A stretch of 64,000 bases of DNA from Cunninghamella blakesleeana (taxonomy: Eukaryota; Mucoromycota; Mucoromycetes; Mucorales; Cunninghamellaceae): assembly GCA_017871115.1 (NCBI GenBank), contig JAFCIZ010000005.1, forward strand, positions 5,015,501 to 5,079,500, in the 5' to 3' direction. A program made the translations under genes and the position numbers. The notes under the pieces are model-generated. The model saw only the letters and a program-made list of their open reading frames with translations, ran no database searches and was not told the origin of the DNA. Below are positions 1 to 13,228 of this stretch, one piece after another; position 1 is the stretch's first letter, and each line of letters begins with the position of its first letter.

Positions 1-2893
1 AATGCTTATACAAGATATTGGGGGAATCCTTGTAATGATCCTTCATATGATCCTGACTTTTTACTTGCTGAAGCCGAACAAGATCAGCGTCTTCGTGCAT
101 TAAGCTGGTCGGCTGCAAGCTCAATTCTACAACAACAACAGCGAAAAAAAAATCAAAACAATCCAGCAATAATATCAACTTCTCCTTCTTCCTCTTTAAC
201 CTCTTCAATCTCCTCTTTAAAATCGGATGATGAAGATGAAGATGACAACAATAGTGAAAATGAAGACGATATTAGACAGCCATTATTACCAACACATAAT
301 CACCATCATCAGCATTCGAAATTAAAACAAAAACAACATAAATTATTTTCTAAAATGAAAAAAAAGGCAAAGGAACCGCTGAGACCTCTGGCAAAAGATG
401 GGTTTTTAGGCATGGTTGGAAAAAATGTAGATGCTATTGAATATTTTACTGAAAAATATAATCAATTGGATACTAAAGTCTTTAAAGCTCGTCGATATGG
501 CAAGTTCTTACCTACTAGCGTTGGATTTGTCACTTTTGAAGAACCTATGAGTGCTGTAAGTATAAATGATATTAGTTATAATGATTTTTATTATTATTTA
601 TTAAAAAAAGTTGAAACGTTTATTTATCTAAATGCTAATAATATTCTTTTTCTTAATATTTTAATCCCTATTCGCATGTGTATATATATATTAGACTATC
701 ACCTCTCAAGTATTAATTGATTCTACTCCATTTAGATTAAATGCTCAACAAGCGCCCGAACCTCGAGATGTTCTTTGGGAAAATATTGCTATGCATGGTA
801 GAGAACGATTGATTCGTAAAGGGTTAATTTTTGGTATTCAAATTCTTTTAGTGTTCTTTTGGGTCATTCCTATCTCTTTCTTTTCAGCTCTTACAAGTGA
901 AAATTCTTTAAAATATTATTTCCCCTGGCTTATGGATTTGGCTTCTAAAAATAAAATTTTACAGCAAGTTATACAATCTTTCTTACCAACCCTTGGTGTT
1001 GTCATTTTTACGGCTTTTCTTCCTATGATTCTTCATGGTAATCCTAATAATAATACTAACAATAATAATATATAAATGAATAATGAATTATAATGCTGAT
1101 ACTCATATTGCCATTCTTTTTTATTTTTATTTATTATATATATATATAAATATAGCATTAAGTATTATAGAAGGTTTTCCTACACGAAGTGAAGCTGAAG
1201 AATCAACATTTAGCAAGTAAGGATAATGATATTAATAATGCTGTTTTACTTTCATTTTTTCATAACTAACAACAATTGTATAATCACATTATGTAGGCAC
1301 TTTTTCTTTTTACTATTTAATGTATTGCTTGTATTTACGCTTTCAAGTACTTTATTCAAGACACTCCATGACATATTGGAAGATCCTACTCAATTGGCAA
1401 ATATTTTAGCTATTAACCTACCTAAGGTTGCTCCTTTTTTTGTGAATTATATTGTAATGCATGGAATGATGTTGTAAGTGCTTATTTTTATTTTTAAGGT
1501 TTTTATTCTTTTTTAAAAAAACAGTTTAATTATGTTACTAAGCAAACTAAAATCAATTTTTCTTTTTTCTTTTTTCTATTATATATAGATTACCTATTCA
1601 ACTTTTACAAATTGGTCCAGTTATATTACAGTTGTTCCATCGTGTTTTTACTTGTAGGACACCACGTGATTATGCTGAAGTGTTAGCTCCTCGTATGTAT
1701 AATTATGGATGGGGATACCCAATACCAGTATTTGTCTTTGTAGTTCTTTTAGTATATTCAACAATCACTCCTCTTATATTGGTCTTTGGAGCTTTATATT
1801 TTTGTTTATCTTATCTAGTATTCAAATATCAATTACTTTATGGTAAAAACATGGCTGAATAATATGCTATTTTTTTTTTTTTTTTTTTTTTACAAGAGTA
1901 TCTAGTTAATCACTCATCAATTTATTTATTTCATTTCTATGATTAGTTTATTTCCATCCTTATGAAGTAGCAGGACGTATGTGGCCATTAGTATTTTCAA
2001 GAATTATTGTTGGGTTACTTATTTTTGAAGTATTAGCAGCAGGCTTATTTGTATTGAACAAAGCATATACTTTGGCAGTACTTTGTACACCATTAGTAGG
2101 ATTAACAATTCTATTTAATTTTGGTATGGATAGAGCTTATCAAAGCAGCACACAGCATATACCTATAAAATTACTATCTCAACGATTTGGACCACTTAAA
2201 TCAACAGTAACAAGACCTCCTTCACCTGTATTTGCTAATGAAACAAATCCAGAGCAACCCATTACAACAACAGCAACATCAATGAATAATAATAATGCAG
2301 CATATGTTTCCATTGGTCGTAGACGAAGAGCTGTGTTGGATGAAGATGATTTTGAAGCAGAAGGAAGAAAATACACTAATTTTAAAGAACCACCTATGAC
2401 ATTATTGGATGGTATATTAAATACTGGTATGAAACGTTATGCTCACCCTGCTTTTCTTGGAGTACTTCCCTCATTATGGTTACCAAATAAAGCAAAAAAA
2501 AAGAATTCATTCGTTGATGCAAATGACCAAGCACCTCTTCATATCGATCCAAATGGAGTTATTCAACCTACAGAAGATGCAAATGAACCAACTATAGTCA
2601 GCAGTCCCATAGAAAATACGAATAGAGATTTATTAGCCATTAAAGAAGAAGAAGAACATGAAGAAATGGAAAGTCAACAAAATAAAGCATCGTCTAGTAC
2701 TAGTCCTACTACAAAGAATCAACCTATACCCACCAGAAATATATCTCAACAACGACATGGCTCTATTAATGACATGCCTTCTGATGATGATGAGGATGAT
2801 AGTTTAGAAGATGGCTTAACTTACTATCATCATCCTGAAAGAAAGTTATCTAGATCAGTAAGTAAATCGTATGGTTCTACTGGTAAACCTTAA
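1..2893 (+). CDS. CSC1: CSC1/OSCA-type stress-gated cation channel, 5' end missing
   Basis: C-terminal 778 codons of a protein that begins before the window. Exons: 1-555, 695-1037, 1156-1216, 1297-1473, 1589-1842, 1947-2893; all junctions keep the frame. The segment after the first intron reads FRLNAQQAPEPRDVLWENI, followed by a multi-pass block with PTLGVVIFTAFLPMIL, EGFPTRSEAE and QIGPVILQLFHRVFTCRTPRD. These are landmarks of the RSN1/DUF221 core of osmosensitive Ca2+-permeable channels in the plasma or internal membrane. The part before residue 120 is a low-complexity cytosolic loop with Ser, Asp/Glu and His runs. The last 220 residues are a long, charged, disordered tail with acidic clusters, probably regulatory. 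Family assignment is firm; which paralogue is unknown. Confidence 0.9.
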
Positions 2894-3529
2894 AGAATAG
2901 TTTAATTCATAATTTATATTAATTTATATAAATGATTTTTTTTTTTTTTTTTGTTAATTTTATTTATTTTCATATAAAAAAAAAATAAAATAAAATCGTG
3001 TATTATTACCATTAATAATCATTTTATTTTTACAACTCCTTATGACCCTTATTTTATTTTTTTTTACTAAACAATATATATTTTAACCAAGTGTCATATG
3101 GAACTGTATTGACATTTTTGCTGTTTTTCCTTTTCCTTTTTTAAAAAATTTTCCCGTACGTATCCTTATTTTTAATTTTGTTTTCCTATTTAATATGATA
3201 TTTTATTTTATTTCTTTTGATTTCTTTTGATTTCTTTTGATTTTCGGTTTTTTTTTTTTTTCATTTCATTTTTATTATTGTTGTTTTTGAACTATATTAC
3301 CATTATTATTATTATTATTATTATTATTTACCCCTTTCTTTTTATGTTCTATTAGAATTTATTATATTATATTATTATTATTATTTATTTATTTATTTTC
3401 ATTTCTCCTTTTCCTTTTTCTCTTATTTTCTTTTGGTATTTAATATCTTTTTTATTTTTTAACCTCTCTCATTTTTTATTTTTATTATTATTTTTGTAAA
3501 AAAAAGATAAAAAAAAAAACACATATACC
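2894..3529. other. Intergenic: CSC1 3' region and SH3/RA gene promoter
   Basis: No coding potential seen. It holds poly-T runs, a perfect threefold tandem repeat of TTTCTTTTGA at 3211-3240, and trinucleotide (TTA)n stretches near 3301-3330 and 3362-3385. A CT-rich strand bias just upstream of 3530 resembles a fungal promoter or leader. Confidence 0.6.
3211..3240. repeat. Tandem repeat, 3 x 10 bp
   Basis: TTTCTTTTGA repeated three times without a mismatch, in the promoter region of the SH3/RA gene. Confidence 0.9.
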
Positions 3530-3973
3530 ATGACTCAAGATATATACTGTCCCAGTAAACACGACGAAAACAGTATTACTGAGCAAATTATTCATAAAGA
3601 ATACGATCATTATTTAAATAATAATAAAAATAATGAAGACCAAGAAGATATTCCAACAGATGATGATGATGATAATGATGATGAAGAAGATGAAGGAGAA
3701 GAAGACGAAGAAGAAGAAGAAGAGGATGATATCGAAAGTATTATTTCATCTCCACCTAGTATTATTGACGAAAATATCGATTTTGATTTAGTTTACGCTT
3801 TACATACATTCATTGCTGTGGTAGAAGGCCAAGCTACCGTTTTTAAAGGGGATGCCTTAATATTAATGGATGATTCAAATTCTTATTGGTGGCTCATTGA
3901 AGTACTTAAAACTAGAGAATTAGGCTATATTCCTGCAGAAAATATTGAGGTATGTAAAAAAAATTAAACACCG

Positions 3974-4006
<33 letters not shown>

Positions 4007-5040
4007 GTTAAAAAACTTAATTTTTTTATACTCTCTCTTCATTCTTTTTTTTTATTAAACATATCTCGCACATATATAATAGACACCATTTGAACGACTA
4101 GCAAGATTAAATAAACACCGTAATGTTGAAATATCGGCACCTGGATCGAACGATCTATTACAGTCATTTAAACAAAAGAAGAATCCCAGCAAATCAGTTA
4201 CTTTAGGCCCTGAAGATGAATATATGATTATGACTTTTGAAACGGAAAGCACTTCATCATACGAGGACAATGCATTCTTTATGGATTCTTTAGCAATTGA
4301 TTTAATAAACTCTTCTGATCATGAGTATACAAATGATGATGATAGTAATAGTGACGATATTATTGAACAAATAACTAAAACCTCAGTCAATAATAATAAT
4401 ATACTTGATAGCGATGAAGAGGATGAAATGGATCATATTACAAATGAAGAACACGCGGAAATAGATGAATTTGAAGACGCCAAACCGGATTTGGATGATC
4501 ATCACTTTCAACAACGACAATCTAATACAATGCACCATGATAATTTTAATCAACGTGATATGATTCATCCTACAGCAATGAATAGAGCAGCTCTCAATGA
4601 TTCTAACAATATACCTATAAATAATAATAATTATGATAACAATAATAGTAATAACACTAATACTAATACTAATAATAATAATAATTATAATAATGTAAAT
4701 ATGGATTCAGAAACAGCAAATATAAATTATAACACAATAACAACACTCGGTAAAAGTAAACAAACCTCAGATATGGAAGAAATACGTGTATTTAAAGGCA
4801 ATATACCTCATAGTTCAGAATATATGACATTTGAAATTGGAGTATCTACTACGGCAAATGAATTATTACAATTGGCAACAAAACGATTTGGTCTTGATAT
4901 AGATTCTGAGACAATGGAATATTATATCAGTGTACAAGGCCCAGATGGAGGTAATGTACAAGCCTATTATTTCTATTTTTGAATGAATGTATTTATTTAT
5001 AACAATATAAAGAATGATTAAATTAAGCATTCCTCTTTAC

Positions 5041-5122
<82 letters not shown>

Positions 5123-8100
5123 AATATATATATATATTTCATAGATGTCTACATTTTACTTTCTCAAGATAAACCGGTTCCAATTTTCCGTACACTTACA
5201 GCATCATTAACAACACCTTTACCACGATCCTCAATGGAACAACAGCAACAAATAGCAGTTACTAAAAAACGATCTAGCAACAGAAGACGATCAAGTAGTT
5301 TTAGCAGTTTTGATCAATCTTATTACAATGAAGACGCCGTGACACGTTTTTATTTACATCAAAGGATGAAACGAGGAAGAGAAGGGTTGGTCTATATTAA
5401 GGTTTGTTTATGTCCTAAAGGATCTCTCTCGCAACAAAAGGCAAAAAAGAAGAAGAAGGGAAAAGAAGTAGATCGGATGGATAAAATTATGGCAATTCAG
5501 GCTGATATGCAAGTAGGCACAGTGATCAATAATGCTTTAGAAAAGTTTCATGTACCCAATGCAACGGCTGAACACTTTTTTGGTGGCCTTGGCGATGTAC
5601 GTACATTTACAAAGTATAGAATGTCTGTGCGTATTAATTATAATGATTTAGGTAAAAATGACAGATAATGAAATAAAGTATTAAAATCTTAATTGTATAA
5701 ATAAAAATAAACTCAAATCGATTGCTAATAATAATGCATCCTGTACCTTATTTTTTTTTTCCTATATATAAATAGAAATGCCTTTACAAGCAACTCAAGA
5801 TATATCCTCTATATTTAATGAATTACAACTTAATTGGTCTGGTGATGGTACACTCTTAATTAGTGATTTACTATTTTTACTATACCCTTCAAGTCGTAAG
5901 AAAAAGCAACGGCATATGGCTCCTATATTACACCGAAAGAATTCATCCAACCTTTCATCATTAGAGACTTTCCAACAACAGCAACAGCAACAACGAAGAC
6001 CCAGTATTCTGGATATTTTAATGGATGCACCAAGTAATAATGATCAATTCTCTAATAATCATTCTCAGCAACAAGATTATCATAGTCAAGGTAAAATATT
6101 AAATATATAAAAATATGAATATAAATTCCTTTTTATTTTATTTTATTTAAATATAAATATATATAAATATATATTTAATTAATTATACATTTTAATTATA
6201 TATTTTTCATATTTTACTCGTATATTTTTTATTTCTATTTTTTAACTATGTATTACTATTTGTAGATGAAGGAGTAGGAATCCTTAAACCACCCCCTAAT
6301 TCAGGACAAAAAAGTTCAAGTGGTATCAAAAATGATTCCATTTTAGCTTCTTCTTCTTTAGATTCATTTCAAAATCATCAAACTTCAATTGATTCCTCTG
6401 AAAGCAATTCTTATAAACCAGCCGAAGATAAAGTGGATGATTATCTAGCCATGGATAGTACTAAAGCACATATGTATCATCATAACAAACCTAATTCTAT
6501 CAAACAACAGTTCAAACGATGGGTTGGATGGGGATCTTCATCATCAAAACCAACTAAAAGAAATCAAGTTGAAAATCAAAATTACTTTTTTGCCATCCCA
6601 ACAATTGAAGATGCCATTAATAAAGATTCATCCATCGTTGTCACTAAATGCAATCATGTCAATGGCACTTGCCCTATTGTTAAAAACAATCAATTAATGC
6701 ATGGCTATCCTGCCACTGTTAATAGTAATGAAGCATCATCTTCTAATCATTACAGTTCTAATTTTGTAACTGAAGATTTGCCAAATGCTTCCAGTGTTGA
6801 TTCTGCCATCGACAAACATACTTTACAAAAAGAAACTATACCAAGAAAAGCTTCTATTAATACGGTTGATTCCATTATCACACAACGTTCTTCTAGTATA
6901 ACAAATCAAAATGAAATGGTAGTCCCATTAACCTCATCGTTATCTTCATCGTCAACTTCTACTCATTCTTCAAATAATAAAATGGTCGTAATAGATCATT
7001 CACAATCTCATCAAGAATTAAATATCAATGAAACTACTTCAAACTCAAGTTTAAAGACATCATCTATACAAACCAATATTATTACTACTAGAAGTATTGA
7101 TAAAACTGAAAAGTTGGACACAATGACATCGTTTGTATCAGCATTAGATCAAGATTTTCAAAATAATGATTTGCGTACTTTATCAAATATATCGGATAAA
7201 TCCTCTTTAGTTGACGGTTCTGAAACTTCCTCTATCAACAGTGAAATTGAGCATGCTATTGTTAATCAAATGGAATCGCTTGGCTGTGTTGATGATGATG
7301 ATGACAGTACTACTGAAAGCGAATATGAAGGTTTGACTAATATTGGTTATCAAGCGCTAAAAAATATATCTGAAAAGAACATGAGGGAAGTATATAATAC
7401 ATCTAATGAATTAGATAATAATAATAATAACAGTAACAATGCCAGTGAAAATGATAACGCTATAATGGATTCAAAATCGACGGTTCATCACCATTCACCT
7501 ACTACTACGTGGCAGCCTAATCACCAATCTTCTTCTTCAACATCATCAACAGAGCTTTATGTACATACATCATTGAATAATAATAATAATAATATTAATT
7601 ATAATAATAATATTGAAGCCAATTATTTAGGACAACATCAACAACAACAACAACAACAACAAAAGCAAGTTCTTAATGGCAATCATGATAATCCTATTCG
7701 ATCCTCCTTTCAATTACGTTCATCGCTTGATATGGATACTCTTTTATTATTAACCCATGGTGTAGAATATTTAAATCATTTGGAAAATTCTAATTGGGAA
7801 GAAAATGAATCACTTTTTAATAGTATTCATCATAACGACCCTTATGTTATTCATCCATGGAACAGTAATAAATCACATCAAAAACAAGACGATTCATTAC
7901 AATTACAAAGCTCAGATCTTGATACAATAAATGAAGGTAATAATTAAAAAAAAAGAATTGTTATTATTTTTTATTTTCTCTGCTATTGATATAATAATTA
8001 ATTTACTAAATTATTGTATATATTATATTTTTTTTTTTTTTTTTTATTTCTCTTCAGAAAAAGAAAAAAATAATCCTGTAATTAATACTGATGAAGTTCA

Positions 8101-8309
8101 AAATCAACCAAATATAAAGCAAGTAACTAAAATATCCGAGCAAAATGATACAAAGGATGGTATAGATGAGGTAAATAATAAATAAAAATCATGATGTTAA
8201 GGGGATTTATATATATTTAATTATAAGCATTATTTTTCTCATTTATTAATCCTGATTTTTATTTTAATAGGAACTGCATAGAATAATCACTACACATATT
8301 GTTTTTTAA
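3530..8309 (+). CDS. SH3 and Ras-association-like domain protein (cell-polarity type)
   Basis: Seven exons: 3530-3949, 4083-4950, 5145-5651, 5776-6090, 6266-7936, 8058-8170, 8271-8309, giving 1310 residues. After an acidic head (long Asp/Glu run, residues 40-70) comes an SH3 domain at about 86-140, with ALHTF, DSNSYWWLIEV and LGYIPAENIE. It continues into ETPFERLARLNKHRN, a combination known from fungal polarity and cell-end SH3 proteins (Bud14/Tea4-like). From about residue 371, EIRVFKGNIP onward has the ubiquitin-fold pattern of a Ras-association domain; a second similar segment lies near 500-640. The rest is Ser/Asn/Gln-rich and disordered. Inference: an adaptor between small GTPase signalling and the cortex or actin. 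If the last intron is retained, translation ends at 8185 instead. Exact orthology is not certain. Confidence 0.75.
5047..5115. repeat. (TC)n followed by a long T run inside an intron
   Basis: A CT dinucleotide run is followed by more than 40 T in the second intron (4951-5144) of the SH3/RA gene. It extends the polypyrimidine tract before the acceptor at 5143-5144. Slippage-prone, so its true length may differ. Confidence 0.85.
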
Positions 8310-8633
8310 TAAATGAAATAATACAATATAATAATAATACCAACAACAACAGCAACAAATATCAAAATAATTATAATATTAAAAAAATTTTAATAACATG
8401 AATTAAATAATACATTAATATATTAAATAATACATTAATCTATTAAATAATAAAAGCCTTAATATAAAAAAATGATCTATTGATAAAAAAAATTGAAAAA
8501 TTGAGGTCTAAAGATGAAATAGAGATAGTAAAATGCAAAAATGAAAATAATAATGATAATAATAGCAATAAATGCTTAAAAATATAATAACAACAGTAAA
8601 AATACAAACATCAAATACAAATATGTCATCCAT
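8310..8633. other. Convergent intergenic spacer with tandem repeat
   Basis: AT-rich spacer between two convergent genes. A near-perfect repeat of TATTAAATAATACATTAA occurs at about 8402-8451. No gene or RNA seen. Confidence 0.5.
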
Positions 8634-9247
8634 CTATATCGGTCTTAACACATGAGCTTCAATATCATCATTGTCGCTATTTAAATCTTCAAAATCATCC
8701 ATTAAAGCCCTTTGATCCTTAGCTATTTTTGTTCCACCCTGTCTTCTTATACGTTCTTTTCTCGTTGTCCATGCATAATCCATTAAAAATGCTATAAGTA
8801 ATCCAATACTACTTCCACTTATATTAGCCAAGATGTCATACCAATCGAATGTACGATACTATATTTATAAATGAATATTTATAGAATTAAATAAATAAAT
8901 AAATAAACAAATCGATCATTTATATGCATATATGCTATTGTGTTATTATGCCATTATTGCTTATATTATCACTTTATATATGTATTTATTTCTACTATAC
9001 TTACTGGTAATAATCCTTGTACAAATTCACTACCAAAACTTATAACAAAGAGAATAGCAGAAGCTAAAATAAAATTCCTTCGATATGAAAGATTCCATAA
9101 ATAATATAGACAGATCCCAAGTATGCAAAAAGTTGAGAAATGAAGCAATTTATCATTGATATATTCATGAACACTAATAGGCGCAAACCCAAGTATGCCC
9201 ATTATACATAGTAAAAAGAAGAGTACAATAAGTACACCTACTCTCAT
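8634..9247 (-). CDS. VanZ-like family membrane protein
   Basis: Two exons on the minus strand, 9005-9247 and 8634-8858, encode 155 residues. Four hydrophobic segments are visible. The VanZ-type signature is present: DKLLHFSTFCILG, then FGSEFVQGLLPYRTFDWYDI, then ANISGSSIGLL. The tail is hydrophilic, with an acidic DDFEDLNSDNDD stretch. VanZ-like proteins are small integral membrane proteins of mostly unknown role in fungi; the name comes from a bacterial teicoplanin-resistance protein and no such role is implied. The gene is divergent from SEC22 with only 232 bp between start codons, so they probably share a promoter. Confidence 0.85.
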
Positions 9248-9479
9248 AAAAATATATAAAAATGTGAAAGGAAATAAAAAAAAAATTCTACATAGTAGAA
9301 AGAAAAAGAAATAAGAGCCAATTAAAAATAAAAGAATATTTTAAAAAATGTAAACTCCGCATTACTTTTTTTTTCAATAACATATGATTTAAATTTTTTT
9401 TCTCTCTTTTACTTTTATTTTTTTTTTTTTCCCCTCTTAATTTTTTTTATCATATACTCTTAAGAAATATACTATCAAT
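9248..9479. promoter_or_regulatory. Divergent promoter region, VanZ-like gene and SEC22
   Basis: 232 bp between two divergent start codons. The plus strand is very pyrimidine-rich in the last 100 bp before SEC22 (TTTTTCTCTC, CCCCTC), as is usual for fungal core promoters. No specific factor site was recognised. Confidence 0.5.
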
Positions 9480-9842
9480 ATGGTGAAAACAACTATTATT
9501 GCACGTGTATCAGATGGTTTACCGTTAGCTGCTAGTATGGATGATGAACAAGTAATATGAATATGGATATATAATTGTATACAAATTTTAAGAAGGTAGA
9601 ATAAACCGAATAACCTTTTTATTAACATTTTTTCATCGTGGTTGTTTTTTACAGGTTGAAATGGAATTGGTTGAATATAAAAGTCATGCCAAAACTTTAT
9701 TTAAAAAACTTAATTTTAATTCTGAACCAAGATGTTCTATTGAATCAGGAAACTATGTATTCCAGTAAGTTTAATATACAAATGTTATTTTAGTCGAGTC
9801 TTTTATTATTATTATTATTGTTGTTGTTATTAACCTTGCATT

Positions 9843-9873
<31 letters not shown>

Positions 9874-10135
9874 TTTTACTATTTTTTTCAAGTTATATTA
9901 TAGAGGGAAGTGTATGTTACCTGTGTATTTGTGATAGATCATATCCACGAAAACTTGCATTCAGTTATTTGGAAGAACTTTCAAAGGAATTCAATGTTAG
10001 TTATGGAAACGAAGTAGATAAACCTGGATTAAGACCTTATGCTTTTGTTAAATTTGGTAAGTTAAAGAGGGAAAAATGAAAATAATGTAAATAACAATAG
10101 TAATAATAATGAAACGATCATATTAAATGGATGAG

Positions 10136-10174
<39 letters not shown>

Positions 10175-10604
10175 ATTGAATAGACACTTTTATGCAAAAA
10201 ACAAAGCGAATTTATCAAGATACTCGAACTCAAAGTAATTTGACAAAGTTGAATGAAGATTTACAGGATGTTACACGTATTATGACAAAAAATATGGAAG
10301 ATTTATTATGGCGAGGGGACAGTTTAGACAGTAAGTGAAAATAAAATTCAAAAAGCTTTTATTACATTCTATTTAATATGTATGTTTTTCATTAAACTTG
10401 CATTATTATTATTATTATGATTACTTTTTGGTTTTTATTTTAGAAATGAGTCATATTTCAAGCGAATTAAAGGATAGCGCTCAAATATATAAAGATAAAG
10501 CTCGTTATCTTAACTTACAAGCATTATATCGAAAATATGGACCACCCGTTGCCATTGCTTCAGTGATATTATTTGTTATTTTATTACGTTATTATTATTT
10601 TTAA
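9480..10604 (+). CDS. SEC22: R-SNARE Sec22 (ER-Golgi vesicle fusion)
   Basis: Five exons: 9480-9551, 9655-9764, 9893-10056, 10184-10330, 10444-10604; 217 residues, the normal Sec22 length. The N-terminal longin domain (1-120) starts MVKTTIIARVSDGLPLAASM. The SNARE motif contains NMEDLLWRGDSLDKM, with the arginine that makes the zero layer of R-SNAREs. A single C-terminal membrane anchor (VAIASVILFVILLRYYYF) ends the protein. Sec22 pairs with Ufe1, Sec20 and Use1 in retrograde Golgi-to-ER fusion and with Sed5, Bos1 and Bet1 in anterograde fusion. A (TG)n run sits in intron 2 and a (TA)n run in intron 3. Confidence 0.96.
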
Positions 10605-10941
10605 ATAAAGTAAATAAAGTAAAATAAAATGATTATAAAAATAAAAAAAGTATAATAAAGTATATTTATTATGATTTTTTTTATTTCTTTTTTAAATGTA
10701 TTTTATTTTATTTAGTATTTGAAACAAGTCAACCAAGAATTTACCAATGATTTTCGCCCAATTCATGCAATTTATTAAACTCCTATAAATTTTTATAAAC
10801 CCTTCCCACATTTTTTTAACCTTCCCACCATTTTTTTTTTCTCTCTCTTTTTCTCTCTCTTTTCTCACTTTTATTTTATATATATATATATATTTTATAT
10901 ACTACCCATTTTTTTTTATTATACACTTACTCTTTTTTCCC
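10605..10941. other. Intergenic: SEC22 terminator and YAK1 promoter
   Basis: Same-direction spacer. A CCAAT pentamer lies at 10744-10748. CT-rich runs at 10840-10870 and a (TA)n stretch at 10878-10892 precede the YAK1 start. Confidence 0.4.
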
Positions 10942-13228
10942 ATGGACTATAATTATGGAGATTATTTGGAACAACAAAATTATACAAGCGACGATTGTAA
11001 TTCTATAGGTGAAAATACAAAATATAATAGTTATCATACAGTACCATTTCATAAAATAAAATCTCGTTTTAAATATGACCACCAACAACGTGAACCTTCC
11101 ATGTCTTCTTCTTGTTCACCAAAACCTATTATGGATTATAGACAAAGGAAACCCTCAAAAAATATACCTCTCACCCCACCCCACCATTCTATCTCGCCTT
11201 TACTACCTGACTCTCCTTCTCCAAGTCAACATGTATATAAAATATATTTATATATCTACTTTTTATTTAAATATAAAATAAACTATTTCTTTTTTTTAAA
11301 ATTAACTTTATTTTTTTTTTGTTATCTTATCTTTCTATTTTTTATAGTTATTACAAAAAATGACCAAAAACATCTGTCAAACTTATGAAAACTGCAATTC
11401 AAACTTTCAATATGATGCAAATAATAATCCAAAAAGAGTATTAACTAAACCAAGTAGTCCAGTAAAAAATGGTGGTTTTGATAATGAAAATTCCGATTAT
11501 ATATTATATGTAAATGGTGAAATTGGTGGCAAGTAAGTTTATTATTATTTTTATTTTAAAAAATAAATAAATAAATAAAATTTAAATTATTTAATGATCA
11601 TATCATCACTAAAATACTTTATTTTAACCTCCCTTTTTTATATTTTCTATTTTGTTTCATTTTTTTTTTTTTTTTTTTTCTAGGTATAGAGTAATTGAAT
11701 TGTTAGGAAGTGGTACTTTCGGTCAAGTTGCAAAATGTAAAAACGTATTAACCGGGGAGCTTGTTGCTATTAAAGTCATTAAAAATAAACCTGCCTATTT
11801 AAAGCAAAGTTCAATTGAAGTGGAAATTCTTAAATTGGTATGTAAACTCTAAAAAAATAATATATAAATATAAAATATATACAATAATAATAATACTATT
11901 AATAATAATGGTAATTTAAACTTGTTTTTCTTTTTTCTTTTCTTTTTTTCTTTTTTTCTTTTTTTATTCATAGTTAAATAGAGATTATGACCCTAATGAT
12001 GAACATCATATCTTAAGGTTATTGGAATATTTTATGCACAAGCATCATCTATGCCTCGTCTTTGAATTATTATCTGTTAACTTATACGACTTGATCAAAC
12101 AAAACTCGTTCAAAGGCCTCTCAACAAAGTTAATTCACACTTTTACAATACAAATTTTGGATGTTTTGGCCCTTTTAAAGGAAGCTAATATTATTCATTG
12201 TGACCTAAAGCCTGAAAATATTTTATTATTAAAGTACGAGTATACATTTATATATAATTCTTTATTTAAAAAAACTACAAATGTTGATAAAAATATACTT
12301 TTTCTAAATATAAATTTTGATGAATATACACTTCTTTTTTATTTATTCATCTCCTATTTAATTGACTAGCATTGATTCCCCTGTCATAAAAGTAGTGGAC
12401 TTTGGTTCAGCTTGTAAAATATCACATAAAATGTATTCCTATATTCAATCAAGATTTTATCGATCACCAGAAGTTTTAATTGGGTTAAATTATACAGCAG
12501 ATATTGATATGTGGTCACTGGGATGTATTGTTGCTGAGCTATTTCTTGGTCTACCTATATTTCCTGGCTCATCAGAATACAACCAATTATCGAGAATAAT
12601 AGATACTTGTGGGTAAAGCTTTAATTTTTCTTTCTTAGTATATATATATTAAAGATATGCACTACACAATATACAAAAGTGATTAAAAAGAATATCATTT
12701 TTTTATTATCGTTTTTTTAATATTATAGAATGCCTCCAGATTATATGATTGACCAAGGAAAAAATGGGAATCGTTATTTTAATATAACAACAAATGAAAA
12801 CAATGGGCACATGATCTATACATTAAAATCAAGACGACAATATGCCTCAGAACAAAGAAGACAAGAAAAACCTGGAAAACAATACTTCAAAACGAACGAT
12901 TTAGATGATCTTATTTTGAATTATCGTATGCCAAAAGATGATATGAGCAAAGAAGATATTGATATTGGTAAAATTGATATAAATATAAACTATCTTTTAT
13001 TTATTTATTTATTTGTAAATTGAACATTTTATTTATGTTTTTATTTTTTATTTTTTTATAGAAAAGGAAAATCGAATATTGCTTTTAGATTTTTTAAAAC
13101 ATGTATTAACGGTTGATCCAAATGAAAGACTTACACCTGAAGAAGCGTTACAACACCCGTTTATAACGCAATGTAAAGATCAAAAGCAGGATCAAGAGCA
13201 ACTGCTTAAACTAGAAAAATTGTTATAA
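10942..13228 (+). CDS. YAK1: DYRK-family protein kinase, YAK1 type
   Basis: Seven exons: 10942-11232, 11348-11532, 11684-11837, 11974-12233, 12370-12612, 12729-12967, 13062-13228; 512 residues. The first 158 residues are low-complexity. The kinase domain runs from about 159: GSGTFGQV glycine loop, VAIKVIK with the catalytic lysine, HCDLKPENI catalytic loop, VVDFGSA for magnesium binding, and [16 protein letters not shown]. The YxY there is the DYRK autophosphorylation site, and the [10 protein letters not shown] form is typical of Yak1. [20 protein letters not shown] follows. Yak1 restrains growth and promotes stress responses downstream of PKA/TOR. The head is much shorter than in budding yeast (about 800 residues in total there), so a longer isoform from an upstream exon cannot be excluded. 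Confidence 0.93.

Noticed and set aside
9852..10079. Frame starting in the (TG)n run with MCVCVCVF
   Set aside because: Only the part after the acceptor at 9892 is SEC22 exon 3; the Cys/Val start is intronic repeat.
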